Made by a program: the position numbers and the translations under genes
DNA from: CAZOWW01 sp964583765
Lineage (GTDB): Bacteria > Actinomycetota > Actinomycetes > Actinomycetales > Kineosporiaceae
DNA length: 43,827 bases
Reading direction: 5' to 3'
Assembly: GCA_964583765.1 (NCBI GenBank)
Contig: CAZOWW010000028.1
Coordinates: forward strand, 1 to 43,827
The notes under the pieces: generated by a model
What the model saw: only the letters and a program-made list of their open reading frames with translations
The model's database searches: none
What the model was told of the DNA's origin: nothing
Shown: piece after piece, positions 36,356-43,827 of the stretch
Layout of the letters: every line of letters begins with the position of its first letter
How positions within the stretch are numbered: the stretch's first letter is position 1

Positions 36356-37981
36356 ATCCACTGGCCTCGCACCGATGAGGTGCAGGGCGATCAGCCGGGC
36401 GGCCTTGGTGCGGTCGGTGCCGACTTCCACCCCGGCCACACGCAGTGCGGGGGCGATGCGCCGTAGGTGCCCGGAGGCTGCCCGGGGTGTGCGGGGCCAG
36501 GCCCTCGGCACGGGGTCCGGGGTCAGGGTTTCCAGGAGTTCGGCGGCGGTGCCGGTCCAGCCCACGGCCTGACCACGGACCAGGTCCAGGACTGCGGCGG
36601 CGAAGGGGTCGGCGTCGACCACGGCCTTACTGGTCTCACTCGCCCGCACGGTGTAGGTGGCCAGGGTGTGCCAACCGGTGACCTGGTCCAGAGCGGCCAT
36701 GATGCGGGCGAAGTCGGCCATGCGCGGGAGTTCGTCGAGCCGGATCGTGGGCAGGGCCTCCAGGACGGCGGCGGTCAGGTCCAAGAGCCCGGCAAGGGCG
36801 GTGGGTGCGGTGTGGTGGAAGGCGGCTTGGATCTCGGCGTCGGTGCGCCGGTTACGCGGTGGGATGGGGTCGAGTTCGACCGGGATCATGCGCTCGGCGA
36901 GGTCGCCGGCCAGGGCTCCGGCGTCGATGCTCGTGAGCGCGACGACGCGCCGGAAGGACAGGACGGTGACGTCGTCGTCAGTGAACAGGGCCCGGTCGAC
37001 GATGCCGTCTCCGGTGACGGCCTTGCACAGGGTGTCGGAAAACCACGGGGCGATGGTGGAGATGTTGTCCAGGGCCACGGTCCAGCCGGCGGACGCGGTC
37101 ACCGACCAGGCCCGGATGTCCTTGGGTGGGGTGCGCAGGGGCACGGGTGAGTCGTCGATCAGGCGCACGCAGAACGTGGCCAGGGTCGACTTGGCGGTGC
37201 CCTGTTCTCCCAGCAGGGCAAGGATCGGGTGCGGGATGTGCGGGAACAGTCCCGCGATGAGCCACGCGATGATCAGCGCGAAGCCCTCGTCATCGACGTT
37301 GAACAACCTCCGCAGCCCCGCGAGAGCTTGGACTCCGCGCGGGCCCGTGGTGTCCGGGATCGACAGGGGCCCGGTCAGGGTGGTGCGCCGGAACAGGACC
37401 GGTGAGGCGTCCAGGAGGTGCCAGCTTCCGGGCCGGATGAGCACGGCCCGTCCGGTGGGGTCTCCCAGGTCCAGGACGATCCCGTCGCCCCATGAGGCGA
37501 CGCGTAGGCCGATGGGCTCTGGTGGGAGTCCGGCGGCCATGCCTTCGATGACCGTGAGGGCGTCCGCGAGGGCGGATCCCGACGGTGCGGCGCCGGTGTG
37601 GGCGTAGTAGGTGCGGGCCAGGCGTTGGCGCAGGCCGTCGCGTCCGCGTAGGGGTAGGGCGATGGCGGGTCCGTTGCGGTCCACGGCATAGGCCTTGCCG
37701 TCGGTGCCCTGCACGATCCGGTAGGACTGCTCGGCCAGGGCGACTAGGCGTGAGGCCTGCGAGGGTCCCTTGCCGTCCTCGTTGGTCTCGCTCTCCTTGC
37801 GGGTCTTGGGCTTGTCGGAGTTGCAGGTGACGGTGGCGGCGGCTTCGTTGACCACGGCGGCGGCCTGGGTCAGCACGTCCTCGGGCTCGTGCGAGAGGCC
37901 GGCGTCCTCGGTGGTGGGGTCGATGGGTTCGCCTCCGGTGAGGGGTTCGGGTGGGTGGGTGTCTTCGGGTGGGGTGTTCAC
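36314..37981 (-). CDS. AAA-type ATPase of the element, putative replication protein
   Basis: The 555-residue product has a Walker A motif GEQGTAKST (residues 258-266) within PILALLGEQGTAKSTLATF, and a Walker B-like WTVALDNIS. An Arg-rich segment follows (SFRRVVALTSIDAGALAGD). The first 80 residues are disordered. The middle carries a small beta-rich domain (GKAYAVDRNGPAIALPLRG). Such proteins occur in actinomycete mobile elements, often beside integrase genes, and resemble phage helicase/primase-type ATPases. A role in element replication is inferred from this and from the absence of another Rep. GTG 37981 overlaps the upstream stop (GTGA). The last codons lie in the repeat region. Confidence 0.7.
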   Translation of the reverse strand: MNTPPEDTHPPEPLTGGEPIDPTTEDAGLSHEPEDVLTQAAAVVNEAAATVTCNSDKPKTRKESETNEDGKGPSQASRLVALAEQSYRIVQGTDGKAYAVDRNGPAIALPLRGRDGLRQRLARTYYAHTGAAPSGSALADALTVIEGMAAGLPPEPIGLRVASWGDGIVLDLGDPTGRAVLIRPGSWHLLDASPVLFRRTTLTGPLSIPDTTGPRGVQALAGLRRLFNVDDEGFALIIAWLIAGLFPHIPHPILALLGEQGTAKSTLATFCVRLIDDSPVPLRTPPKDIRAWSVTASAGWTVALDNISTIAPWFSDTLCKAVTGDGIVDRALFTDDDVTVLSFRRVVALTSIDAGALAGDLAERMIPVELDPIPPRNRRTDAEIQAAFHHTAPTALAGLLDLTAAVLEALPTIRLDELPRMADFARIMAALDQVTGWHTLATYTVRASETSKAVVDADPFAAAVLDLVRGQAVGWTGTAAELLETLTPDPVPRAWPRTPRAASGHLRRIAPALRVAGVEVGTDRTKAARLIALHLIGARPVDSTVTTVTPVTDRP

Positions 37982-38766
37982 GCGGCGGGTTCCTGGGGTT
38001 GGGGGCAGGTGTCGTGCGTGGCCTCGTGCAAGGTGTCGGGGCCAGCTGGGTTCGACGCGTCGGGCATGGCCAGGGACGACGGCTCGGTGGTGTAGGTGGT
38101 CCAGGCGCGGGTGATGGCTCCGGATCCGGGGAACAGGTCGTCGAGGATGTCGCCGGGGCCGGCACCGAGCAGGGCGAACATCCAGGCGGCGAACGCGGGG
38201 GGCTTGGTCCCGATGACGCGCCCGGGAAGGGTGGTCATCGGGGAGATGCCGTGCACCAGGGAGTCGACCCGTCGCGTGGCGCCGGCGGGACGCGACGGGT
38301 CGCAGGGCCGTCCGCCGGTGTAGATGACCGGTTCCCAGGCGGAAAGCGGCCAGGTGCTGGGGGTGGGGCGTTCGCCCCGGTGCCAGGCGGCGACCCGCAC
38401 CCCCGGCGGACACAGCGCGAGCACGTCGGGGAGTGCGGCGGCGGAGGTGGACAGGGCCCAGCCGTCGTACCTGCAGAGCCGACGGATCAGGTCGGCGTGG
38501 TCGACTTCCCCGGCGTAGTCGGGGTGGTCCTTGTAGTAGTGGGCCTTGCCCGGGTAGGGCGGGTCCGCGTAGGCCAGGTGTAGCGGGCGGCCTGCCGCGA
38601 CGCCTTTCCCGACGGCGCGGGTGAACCGGTGGCGTGCCTGGCGGCATCGAGTCGAACAGCACACCGCGTCCACCCGTGCGGTGTCCGGGATCGGGCCGGT
38701 GCACCACGCGCACGTCCGGCCCGTCGTGCTCAGCTGGACGCGACGGGTGGTGTCGTCCTTGCTCAT
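37978..38766 (-). CDS. DNA adenine methyltransferase of MT-A70/DPPY type with zinc motif
   Basis: The 262-residue product begins with four cysteines set as CAWC (19-22) and CCSTRC (36-41), likely a zinc ribbon. The catalytic motif is DPPY at 68-71 in LAYADPPYPG, and the AdoMet-site motif DDLFPGSGAITRAW comes near the C-terminus. This order (DPPY first, FxGxG last) is that of MT-A70-like and beta-class amino-methyltransferases, which methylate adenine N6 or cytosine N4. No restriction partner is visible, so it is probably an orphan modifier. ATG 38766 overlaps the stop of the DpdA-like gene (ATGA). The recognised site is unknown. Confidence 0.75.
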   Translation of the reverse strand: MSKDDTTRRVQLSTTGRTCAWCTGPIPDTARVDAVCCSTRCRQARHRFTRAVGKGVAAGRPLHLAYADPPYPGKAHYYKDHPDYAGEVDHADLIRRLCRYDGWALSTSAAALPDVLALCPPGVRVAAWHRGERPTPSTWPLSAWEPVIYTGGRPCDPSRPAGATRRVDSLVHGISPMTTLPGRVIGTKPPAFAAWMFALLGAGPGDILDDLFPGSGAITRAWTTYTTEPSSLAMPDASNPAGPDTLHEATHDTCPQPQEPAA

Positions 38767-39584
38767 GCGGCAGCTCCCAGGGGGAACAGGGCGGGTTGGT
38801 GGTGGGTGGGCAGGGACGCCAGGAGGCGGGTGCGCCAGGCCAGGGCGGCCCGGGGGCAGTTGGCGCAGTTGGTGTGCCGGGTGCATCCGGGAAGGGGTGG
38901 GCGGTGTCGGGCGTCGTAGGACCAGGCCAGGGAGTCCGCCGAGACGAGCAGGTGGGCGCAGCGCGCCAGGCCGGTGGTCTTGAACCCGAAGCCGTGCAGG
39001 CGGTGCACGCCGGCCGCGTGCAAGCTGGACAGGATGTGTTCGGCGTCGGTGGTGGACTGTCGTCGGCACACCGACCCGACCCCGACCAGCGGCTCAGCGG
39101 TCAGGTCGATGCCGGCGACCTCGTAGGCCCGGACGCAGTCGGTGTACTGGGTGGGCGTCCAGCCTTGCACGACGGGGATCCACGGCAGGTCGGGTGCGAG
39201 TTCGCGCAGCTGCACGAGGTTGGCCACGGTCCGGGCCTGGTGTTCGGCGACCGACAGGCCGGTGCCAGCGAACCGCAGGGGCCCGATACGTCCGCCGGCC
39301 AGGACGGCCGGTTCGCACATCCAGTCCTGCGGCGCCGCCCACATCAGGTGTCCGACCTGGGCGACGTAGCGGCGCACGCGAGCGGCGTACTCGGCGGGGG
39401 TGGTCATCCAGCGCCCGTAGGTCTGTAGCTCGGTGAACCCGCCAGAGTCCAGGGCCCACACGCCGAGGGCGACCGGTAGGCGCCGGTAGGTGCGCAACCG
39501 GCGGTCCGAGACGAACAACGGCACGTCCATCCGGGCAAGCCACCCGGGTTGGTGGGTCCCGAGCAGGAATCCGGTGGGGTTCAC
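38763..39584 (-). CDS. DpdA/TGT-like 7-deazaguanine DNA transglycosylase candidate
   Basis: The 273-residue product resembles tRNA-guanine transglycosylase. It has ALDSGGF at 44-50 (TGT has DSGGF), an Asp at 87 (APQDWMCEP), the barrel strands GWTPTQY, PLVGVGSVCRR and LHGFGFKTTGL, and SADSLAWSY. A C-terminal cysteine cluster follows (Cys234, His237, Cys240, Cys243). Small TGT relatives of this type in phages and mobile elements are DpdA proteins that put preQ0-type bases into DNA. Assignment is from motifs. No preQ0 synthesis genes are seen here, so the base would come from the host. GTG 39584 overlaps the previous stop (GTGA). Confidence 0.7.
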   Translation of the reverse strand: MNPTGFLLGTHQPGWLARMDVPLFVSDRRLRTYRRLPVALGVWALDSGGFTELQTYGRWMTTPAEYAARVRRYVAQVGHLMWAAPQDWMCEPAVLAGGRIGPLRFAGTGLSVAEHQARTVANLVQLRELAPDLPWIPVVQGWTPTQYTDCVRAYEVAGIDLTAEPLVGVGSVCRRQSTTDAEHILSSLHAAGVHRLHGFGFKTTGLARCAHLLVSADSLAWSYDARHRPPLPGCTRHTNCANCPRAALAWRTRLLASLPTHHQPALFPLGAAA

Positions 39585-40219
39585 GCTGCCTCCCACAGCG
39601 GCCGGTGCGCCCCCAGGGGTGCGGCCAGGTACGCGTCGGGTTCGTCGGCCAGGCGGGCGAGCTGGGCTCCCAGGGACCGGGTGCTCTCGGAGAGCACGGT
39701 GTGCAGGTCGGCCAGGGATGCGCGGGTGGCGCCCTGGTGCAGAGCGCGGGCCAGGGTGTCGGCCTGGCGGCGGATCCGGGCGTGGATCAGGGCCCGGCGT
39801 ACCGCGGGAGCGGACTGGGGCACGCAGGCGTGGTGCAGGGCGGTCGCCAGGCGGATCGGCCAGGTGCCGGGGTTGTGGTCCTGGGCCCCGGCGGCGTGCA
39901 GGCCGGCCAGGACCACGGCCGGTTCGGGCAGTCCCGGGACCTGGGCCAGGACGCCCAGGATCGCGGCGTGCACGTGACGGTTCAGGGTGTCGGCGAAGTC
40001 GCCCCCGTCGGTGCCGTTCAGGATCTGGGCGGCGTGGCTGGGGAAGGTCATCGCGGCGCCCAGGAGCGCGTACTCGGCGAGCGGGGCGACCAGGAGGCTG
40101 TTCGCGCCCGGCAGGGGCTCCGGGCCGGGGACCGGCGGTGTGGGGGGCTCCACGGGACCATCAGGGCCCGCAGGGCGGTTAGTGGGGGTTGAGATGGGTA
40201 TGGGGTGGCGCGTGGGCAT
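39581..40219 (-). CDS. DnaB N-terminal-domain-like protein
   Basis: The 212-residue protein resembles the N-terminal domain of the DnaB helicase (EYALLGAAMTFPSHAAQIL, DFADTLNRHVHAAILGVL, then AVRRALIHARIRRQADTLA) but has no ATPase domain. In the helicase this domain contacts primase and forms the collar. A stand-alone copy could recruit host replication proteins to the element; this is inferred. ATG 40219 has GGAGG 7 nt upstream. The 35 N-terminal residues are Pro-rich. It overlaps the next gene upstream by a long stretch if that gene's full frame is real. Confidence 0.65.
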   Translation of the reverse strand: MPTRHPIPISTPTNRPAGPDGPVEPPTPPVPGPEPLPGANSLLVAPLAEYALLGAAMTFPSHAAQILNGTDGGDFADTLNRHVHAAILGVLAQVPGLPEPAVVLAGLHAAGAQDHNPGTWPIRLATALHHACVPQSAPAVRRALIHARIRRQADTLARALHQGATRASLADLHTVLSESTRSLGAQLARLADEPDAYLAAPLGAHRPLWEAA

Positions 40220-40608
40220 GGCGGGGCCTCCAGAGGCCATAAGGAGGTGTGCCCGGATGTCTGGGGCCATGTGGCCGCGCTGACAACACGGGGGCAGGAG
40301 AGTGCGTACCGGGGGTCGGTGATGGCGGCGGAGCGGGTCTCGCGCAGGGTGCGGGCGAGGCGTCGTCCGAGGCGCAGGGCGTGGCCGGTGCCGTCGCAGC
40401 GACGGCAGTGACGGTGTCCGACGCCGATCCAGGCACGTCGTTGGCCGGCGCCGTGGCAGCGCCGGCAGCGTGCGAACGGCAGGAGCCAGCACAGGACGCC
40501 GTAACCCAGAGTGATCACGATCAGGGCCAGGACGAGGAGGGCTCCGCCGGTGATCGGCAGGGCGTTGGTGGGGTGGGTAGCGGTAGCGGTAGCGGCCACG
40601 TGGGGCAC
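40048..40608 (-). CDS. Membrane protein with DnaJ-type zinc motifs
   Basis: The N-terminal 100 residues look real. A membrane helix (ITGGALLVLALIVITLGYGV) is followed by two CxxCxGxG motifs (CRRCHGAG and CRRCDGTG) as in the DnaJ zinc domain. GTG 40608 has AGGAG 7 nt upstream. The frame stays open to 40048, giving 186 residues, but the last 57 or so overlap the start of the DnaB-N-like gene in another frame and have shadow-like composition. The true end therefore depends on that overlap. The start lies beside the GGTAGC cluster, three copies of which encode its ATATAT residues. Function is unknown; a role in transfer is possible from position. Confidence 0.55.
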   Translation of the reverse strand: MPHVAATATATHPTNALPITGGALLVLALIVITLGYGVLCWLLPFARCRRCHGAGQRRAWIGVGHRHCRRCDGTGHALRLGRRLARTLRETRSAAITDPRYALSCPRVVSAATWPQTSGHTSLWPLEAPPCPRATPYPSQPPLTALRALMVPWSPPHRRSPARSPCRARTASWSPRSPSTRSWAPR

Positions 40609-40752
40609 GGAAGGGCTCCTGGGGGCGGTTTCGGGGTGTTGGCGGGGTTGGCCGCTACCCGCTACCGGCACAAGGGGGCGCTGGTAGCAGGTAGCGAGCC
40701 GGGTAGCGGGGCCGGTAGCGCGCGCGCTACCGGTAGCGGGAGGCCCGCTACC
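40576..40752. repeat. GGTAGC hexamer cluster, candidate transfer locus (clt)
   Basis: Twelve GGTAGC hexamers lie in 177 bp. Direct copies are at 40576, 40582, 40588, 40683, 40690, 40702, 40714 and 40732, and inverted copies (GCTACC) are at 40654, 40661, 40726 and 40747. Within this is a perfect 22-bp palindrome (40712-40733; CCGGTAGCGCG and its complement). The cluster fills the gap between the TraB-like gene and the zinc-motif gene. In actinomycete plasmids TraB recognises short direct repeats at clt near its gene. The match is by analogy, and the sequence differs from known repeats. Confidence 0.75.
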
Positions 40753-40754
40753 GC

Positions 40755-43103
40755 TCAGGGGGTGGCGCGGCGGGCCAGGGCGGCGTCCAGGTCGGCGGTT
40801 CGGGCCCCGCGCAGGACCTTCCCGTCTTCCTTGATGCTCACGCTGGGTATACCGGTCTCTCGGAGTTGGGAGGAGATCGCGGCGGGGGTGATGTCCGCGT
40901 AGTGCTCGCTCATCTGCTCGGCGAGCCGACTCGCGAGGCGTTCCCAGGAGATGCCGGTCTCCCCGGCGTGGACCAAGGAGCGGACGTCGGCCAGGACGTC
41001 CCTGACTTGCCGGGTGGTCTTCTCCCCTGCGGCGAGGCCGCTCAGGAGGCCGAGGTGTTCGCGGTGGGCGCGCGCGGCGGTGAGGATCTTCTCGGCGTCC
41101 TCGTGGTCGGCCAGGTAGGTCCGCACCGTGGGGGTGCGGCTGGTCAGCCCGTACAGGTAGCCGATGCCCTTGTAGGTGGGGTCCTCGTCGTCGTCCCCCA
41201 CGGGCAGCGCGGAGGCGTCGTAGCCCTCGGCGTAGGCGTCCCCGCCGAGGATCGCCTCGGAGACGGTGCGGTTGCCGCACTTGAGCGCGAACCGGACCTG
41301 GTGGTTGTCGCGGAACCGGGTGAACAGCTTCTGCACCTGTTGGCCGGCGCCGATGCTGGAGGGCTTCTGCGAGGCGTCGACCAGGATCACCCCGGCGGAG
41401 GGGCCCACGGCGATGATGAACGACAGGAGTTCGGCGATCTCCTCGGAGGCGTCCTTGTCGTCCAGCTCGTAGTAGACCTGGAACTCCTCCATGACCAGCA
41501 TCCACACCCGCAGGTCACCGAACCGCGGATCCCGGGCCAGGGACCGGGTGAGCTTGCCCTCGGGACACAGGTTCACCGGCAGGGTCGACAGGACGTCGTT
41601 CACCCTGACGATGTGGGCCTTGACCTCCCGCAGGATGTCCAGGACCCGCGGGACCGGGTCGCCGTCGCGCCCGGGGTGCGTGCCGAACGCCATCGAGTGG
41701 GCGACCAAGGAGAACTTGCGCCAGTCCGGGGAGTTCTTCCCGTCCACCACATACAGGCGCACCCAGGGGTCCAGGGCCGCGAACAGGGCCAGGAGCCGAG
41801 CGGCGAAGGTCTTGCCCTTACGGGGCTGGGCCCCGATCAGGAACGTGTTCCACAGCAGCAGGAACGCGACCTTGGCGCCACGCTCGTCCAGGCCGAACGG
41901 CATGCGCGTCCAGATGTCGCGGACCTTCAGGTCCAGCAACGGGGACCGTCCGGCGGAGATGGCCAACGGGTCCTGGTCGGCGACCCACAGCGTGTGGCGC
42001 CGATGGGAGGACTTGACCGCCTTGAGGTAGACCTGGTTGATCGAGACGTCCAGGCCCGAGGCGATCGCACCTTTCTTCGCCAGGACCTCATCGAACCCCC
42101 GCCCGTAGGGAAGGTCGATGACCACCCGGGACCCGGCGCCGTCGCGGGCCATCGGCGAGGCGAACGTGACTTCCTGGTCGGCCTTGTCCGCCTTGCCCAG
42201 GCCGGCGGCGTAGTAGGCCCGCAGGACGATGTCCGGGTTCAACCGCCGCAACCGGGGCCGGGTCACCGCGGGGGTGATGATCCGGCGGTCCACTGGGCGG
42301 CCCAACCGGGCCAGACCCGCCACGGCACCCACCGTTGCCAGTGCGAGGGCCCACCAGGGCGCGGCCGTGACCAGCAACGGACCCCCGACCAGCAGAGTGA
42401 GGACCTCCGCCCCGAGCACGATGCCGCGCCAGGTCCGGGTGTTCTTCGCCTCACGGTGCAGCTTGAGCCACGCGGCCGGGTCGTTGGTGTTCGCCGCGTG
42501 CTGGCGCAGCCCGTGGGACTCGATGACCCACCACCAGCGCAGTTGATGGCCGATCAGCCGGAACACCCCGACCACGGCCCAGAACGAGGCGAGCAGGGTG
42601 TACTTCGGGGACCGCAGCGTGTGGAACGCCACCCGATACCCGGCGAGTTCGGTGTGATGCCGCAGGGTGGCTTTGATGTTCGCCCAGCCGGCCCACTCCG
42701 AGGCGATGACCGGGCGGCGACCGTGCTCGACCGGCCCGATCACCGGGCCCGGACCGGCAAGGACCGGCACGGGCTTGCGCGGGGCCCCGTCCGGGTCCCC
42801 CTCGGTGTCCAGGTCCACTTCGAAGTGCGAGGCCGACCCGCGGTCCGCCCGAGCGTCCGTTCCCGTGTCCGGTTCGCTGTCCGGTGGGGTGTCTGTCTGG
42901 GTGTCCGGTTCGCTGTCCGGCCCGGTGTCCGGTGCGCTGTCCGGTCGGATGTCCGGGGTCCTGCGTACGCGGGCGGTGCGTAGGTCCAGGACCTCGGCGC
43001 CCCCGGTGTCCGGGGACGTGTCCGATCCGATGTCCGGGTCGGTGTGGGGGTCGGGGATGTGTTCGCGCCGGTCGCGCGAGGGCGGCATGGATGCCGTGGC
43101 CAT
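40755..43103 (-). CDS. traB: FtsK/TraB-type DNA translocase for conjugal transfer
   Basis: The 782-residue product has a disordered N-terminus with PD-repeats (about 50-83) and two membrane regions (about 168-187 and 228-263). The motor domain carries Walker A (IGAQPRKGKT, about 423-432), Walker B (VWMLVMEEFQ, about 533-542) and the segment FTRFRDNHQVRFALKCGNRT. The C-terminal 45 residues look like a winged helix (DITPAAISSQLRETGIPSVS), which in TraB recognises clt repeats. Actinomycete elements transfer double-stranded DNA with this single protein. ATG 43103 is preferred, with GGGAGC upstream. GTG 43235, overlapping the previous stop, would add 44 residues. Confidence 0.88.
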   Translation of the reverse strand: MATASMPPSRDRREHIPDPHTDPDIGSDTSPDTGGAEVLDLRTARVRRTPDIRPDSAPDTGPDSEPDTQTDTPPDSEPDTGTDARADRGSASHFEVDLDTEGDPDGAPRKPVPVLAGPGPVIGPVEHGRRPVIASEWAGWANIKATLRHHTELAGYRVAFHTLRSPKYTLLASFWAVVGVFRLIGHQLRWWWVIESHGLRQHAANTNDPAAWLKLHREAKNTRTWRGIVLGAEVLTLLVGGPLLVTAAPWWALALATVGAVAGLARLGRPVDRRIITPAVTRPRLRRLNPDIVLRAYYAAGLGKADKADQEVTFASPMARDGAGSRVVIDLPYGRGFDEVLAKKGAIASGLDVSINQVYLKAVKSSHRRHTLWVADQDPLAISAGRSPLLDLKVRDIWTRMPFGLDERGAKVAFLLLWNTFLIGAQPRKGKTFAARLLALFAALDPWVRLYVVDGKNSPDWRKFSLVAHSMAFGTHPGRDGDPVPRVLDILREVKAHIVRVNDVLSTLPVNLCPEGKLTRSLARDPRFGDLRVWMLVMEEFQVYYELDDKDASEEIAELLSFIIAVGPSAGVILVDASQKPSSIGAGQQVQKLFTRFRDNHQVRFALKCGNRTVSEAILGGDAYAEGYDASALPVGDDDEDPTYKGIGYLYGLTSRTPTVRTYLADHEDAEKILTAARAHREHLGLLSGLAAGEKTTRQVRDVLADVRSLVHAGETGISWERLASRLAEQMSEHYADITPAAISSQLRETGIPSVSIKEDGKVLRGARTADLDAALARRATP

Positions 43104-43231
43104 GATGGGTGCTCCCTGTTCTGTGCTGATGGGACGAGGGACCGGGGCGCGGACAGTGCTGGCAGGCGAGGGCCGCGCCCCGGCTGACTGCCGGGCGAGA
43201 TGCGGATAGGGACGAAGGCGCAGGACGTGGT

Positions 43232-43827
43232 TCACGCCGCGCGGATGGCACCCGGGGCGCCGGGTGCCTCGGTGATCGGGGCCGGGCTGTCGGGTGTCGT
43301 GCTCGAGGCGGCCCCGAGGGCACGGGCCCTCGGCCTGGTCGTGCGGGCCGCAGGGGCCGGGTCCTTCAGGGCCCGGGAGACGGTCTTCTCGCTGACCTCG
43401 GCCCGCTGCGCGATCTGGGCGTAGGTCCAGTCCGGGTGAGAGGCCCGCAGCCGGGCGACCTTGGCCACGGTCTCGGCCCGCACCGCGCGCGGACCGCGGG
43501 CCCTGCCCGGAGTGACTGCGGGGGTAGCGTCGGTGGGGGCCGTCCGTCCGGGGGCCACGGCCGTTGCTCCCGACCGGGCGGCCCCCACCCCCTCCGGCAC
43601 GCGGCCGGTGGTGTCGTCCTGGACCACCGCCGGGGTGTCGAGGGCGGGGTGTTGGCCGGCCAGGTGCCACAGCACCGACGCCACCCCGAGCACCAGGACG
43701 GGCAGGCACGAAACACCCGCGACGATTGGCCAGGGCGCGGCCGTCACGTGGTTGGCCGCCATGAGGTGATAGGCGACCTGCCCGACCATCCCCAGCAGGA
43801 GCGCGGCCACCGCGGAGGCCCACGCGA
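43232..43827 (-). CDS. Membrane protein with C-terminal HTH (5' end outside window)
   Basis: The frame runs off the right edge, so only the last 198 codons are seen. It starts within membrane segments (AVAALLLGMVGQVAYHL; PWPIVAGVSCLPVLVLGVA). A linker follows, then a winged-helix/HTH region (VAKVARLRASHPDWTYAQIAQ, with EVSEKTVSRALKDP). This combination is like DUF2637/SpdB-type proteins found beside the FtsK gene in actinomycete elements, where some act in plasmid spread or regulation. The family name is tentative. The stop overlaps a GTG that could begin the traB-like gene. The tail is Ala/Pro-rich. Confidence 0.6.
   Translation of the reverse strand, partial: AWASAVAALLLGMVGQVAYHLMAANHVTAAPWPIVAGVSCLPVLVLGVASVLWHLAGQHPALDTPAVVQDDTTGRVPEGVGAARSGATAVAPGRTAPTDATPAVTPGRARGPRAVRAETVAKVARLRASHPDWTYAQIAQRAEVSEKTVSRALKDPAPAARTTRPRARALGAASSTTPDSPAPITEAPGAPGAIRAA

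Larger units (their letters stand above)
34437..43827. mobile_element. Integrative and conjugative element in tRNA-Gly, left part
   Basis: From the tRNA 3' end to the right edge of the window all genes are on the minus strand and many overlap by 4 bp: int, xis, ATPase, methyltransferase, DpdA-like, DnaB-N-like, zinc-motif membrane protein, FtsK/TraB-like and a partial membrane-HTH gene. Integrase adjacent to a tRNA and a single FtsK-type translocase are the plan of actinomycete integrative and conjugative elements of the pSAM2 kind. The other end, attR, is outside the window, so the size is unknown. Confidence 0.85.

Noticed and set aside
37978..39584. Restriction-modification system
   Set aside because: No endonuclease-like gene is adjacent; only modification-type enzymes are visible in the window.

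Overview
The window is chromosomal DNA from a motile, very G+C-rich actinomycete. The evidence is the strong GC bias in third codon positions, many GTG starts, 4-bp ATGA/GTGA gene overlaps, a flagellar export gene set in actinobacterial style, a mycobacterial-type dCTP deaminase, and an actinomycete-type integrative element. A Kineosporia- or Geodermatophilus-like lineage would fit, but the genus cannot be fixed from sequence alone.

Layout. (1) 1-10658, plus strand: a flagellar block fliM-fliN-fliO-fliP-fliQ-fliR-flhB-flhA, then an FlhF-like protein and a small membrane-associated protein. FliA-type promoters (CTCAAG plus CCGAT) precede fliM and flhA. (2) 10737-11701: a darcynin-like protein and Dps. 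(3) 11846-14582, minus strand: a cobalamin operon (leader ORF, cobQ, cobO) behind a clear cobalamin riboswitch. (4) 14953-20586, plus strand: a single-chain eukaryote-like acyl-CoA carboxylase whose biotin-carboxylase part has lost its ATP-grasp core. (5) 20659-30882, minus strand: a complete chemotaxis operon read from cheA to an EAL-HDOD protein: cheA, cheW, mcp, cheY, cheB, cheR, cheX, cheY, a cheC/X-like gene, EAL-HDOD. It has its own FliA-type promoter. CheA carries a MshEN-like segment, a possible cyclic-di-GMP input. (6) 31139-34230, minus strand: a hypothetical gene, dcd and a single-pass membrane protein, with conspicuous tandem repeats between them. (7) 34400-34473: tRNA-Gly(CCC). 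(8) From about 34437 to the right edge, all minus strand: an integrative and conjugative element inserted at the tRNA 3' end. It holds int, xis, a repeat-rich intergenic region, an AAA-type ATPase, an MT-A70-like DNA methyltransferase, a DpdA/TGT-like deazaguanine transglycosylase, a DnaB-N-like protein, a zinc-motif membrane protein, a GGTAGC repeat cluster, an FtsK/TraB translocase and a partial membrane-HTH protein.

How it fits together. Blocks 1 and 5 build and steer the flagellum and appear to share a sigma-FliA-type control signal. CheA-MshEN, the EAL-HDOD protein and two CheC/CheX-type phosphatase candidates suggest a motility pathway that could integrate second-messenger input. The element in block 8 is the most novel part. 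It places a DNA methyltransferase and a 7-deazaguanine DNA-insertion-type enzyme in one overlapping operon with conjugation and replication genes, and a candidate transfer locus (clt) of 12 GGTAGC hexamers sits beside the TraB-like gene. Short tandem duplications recur between genes across the chromosomal part.
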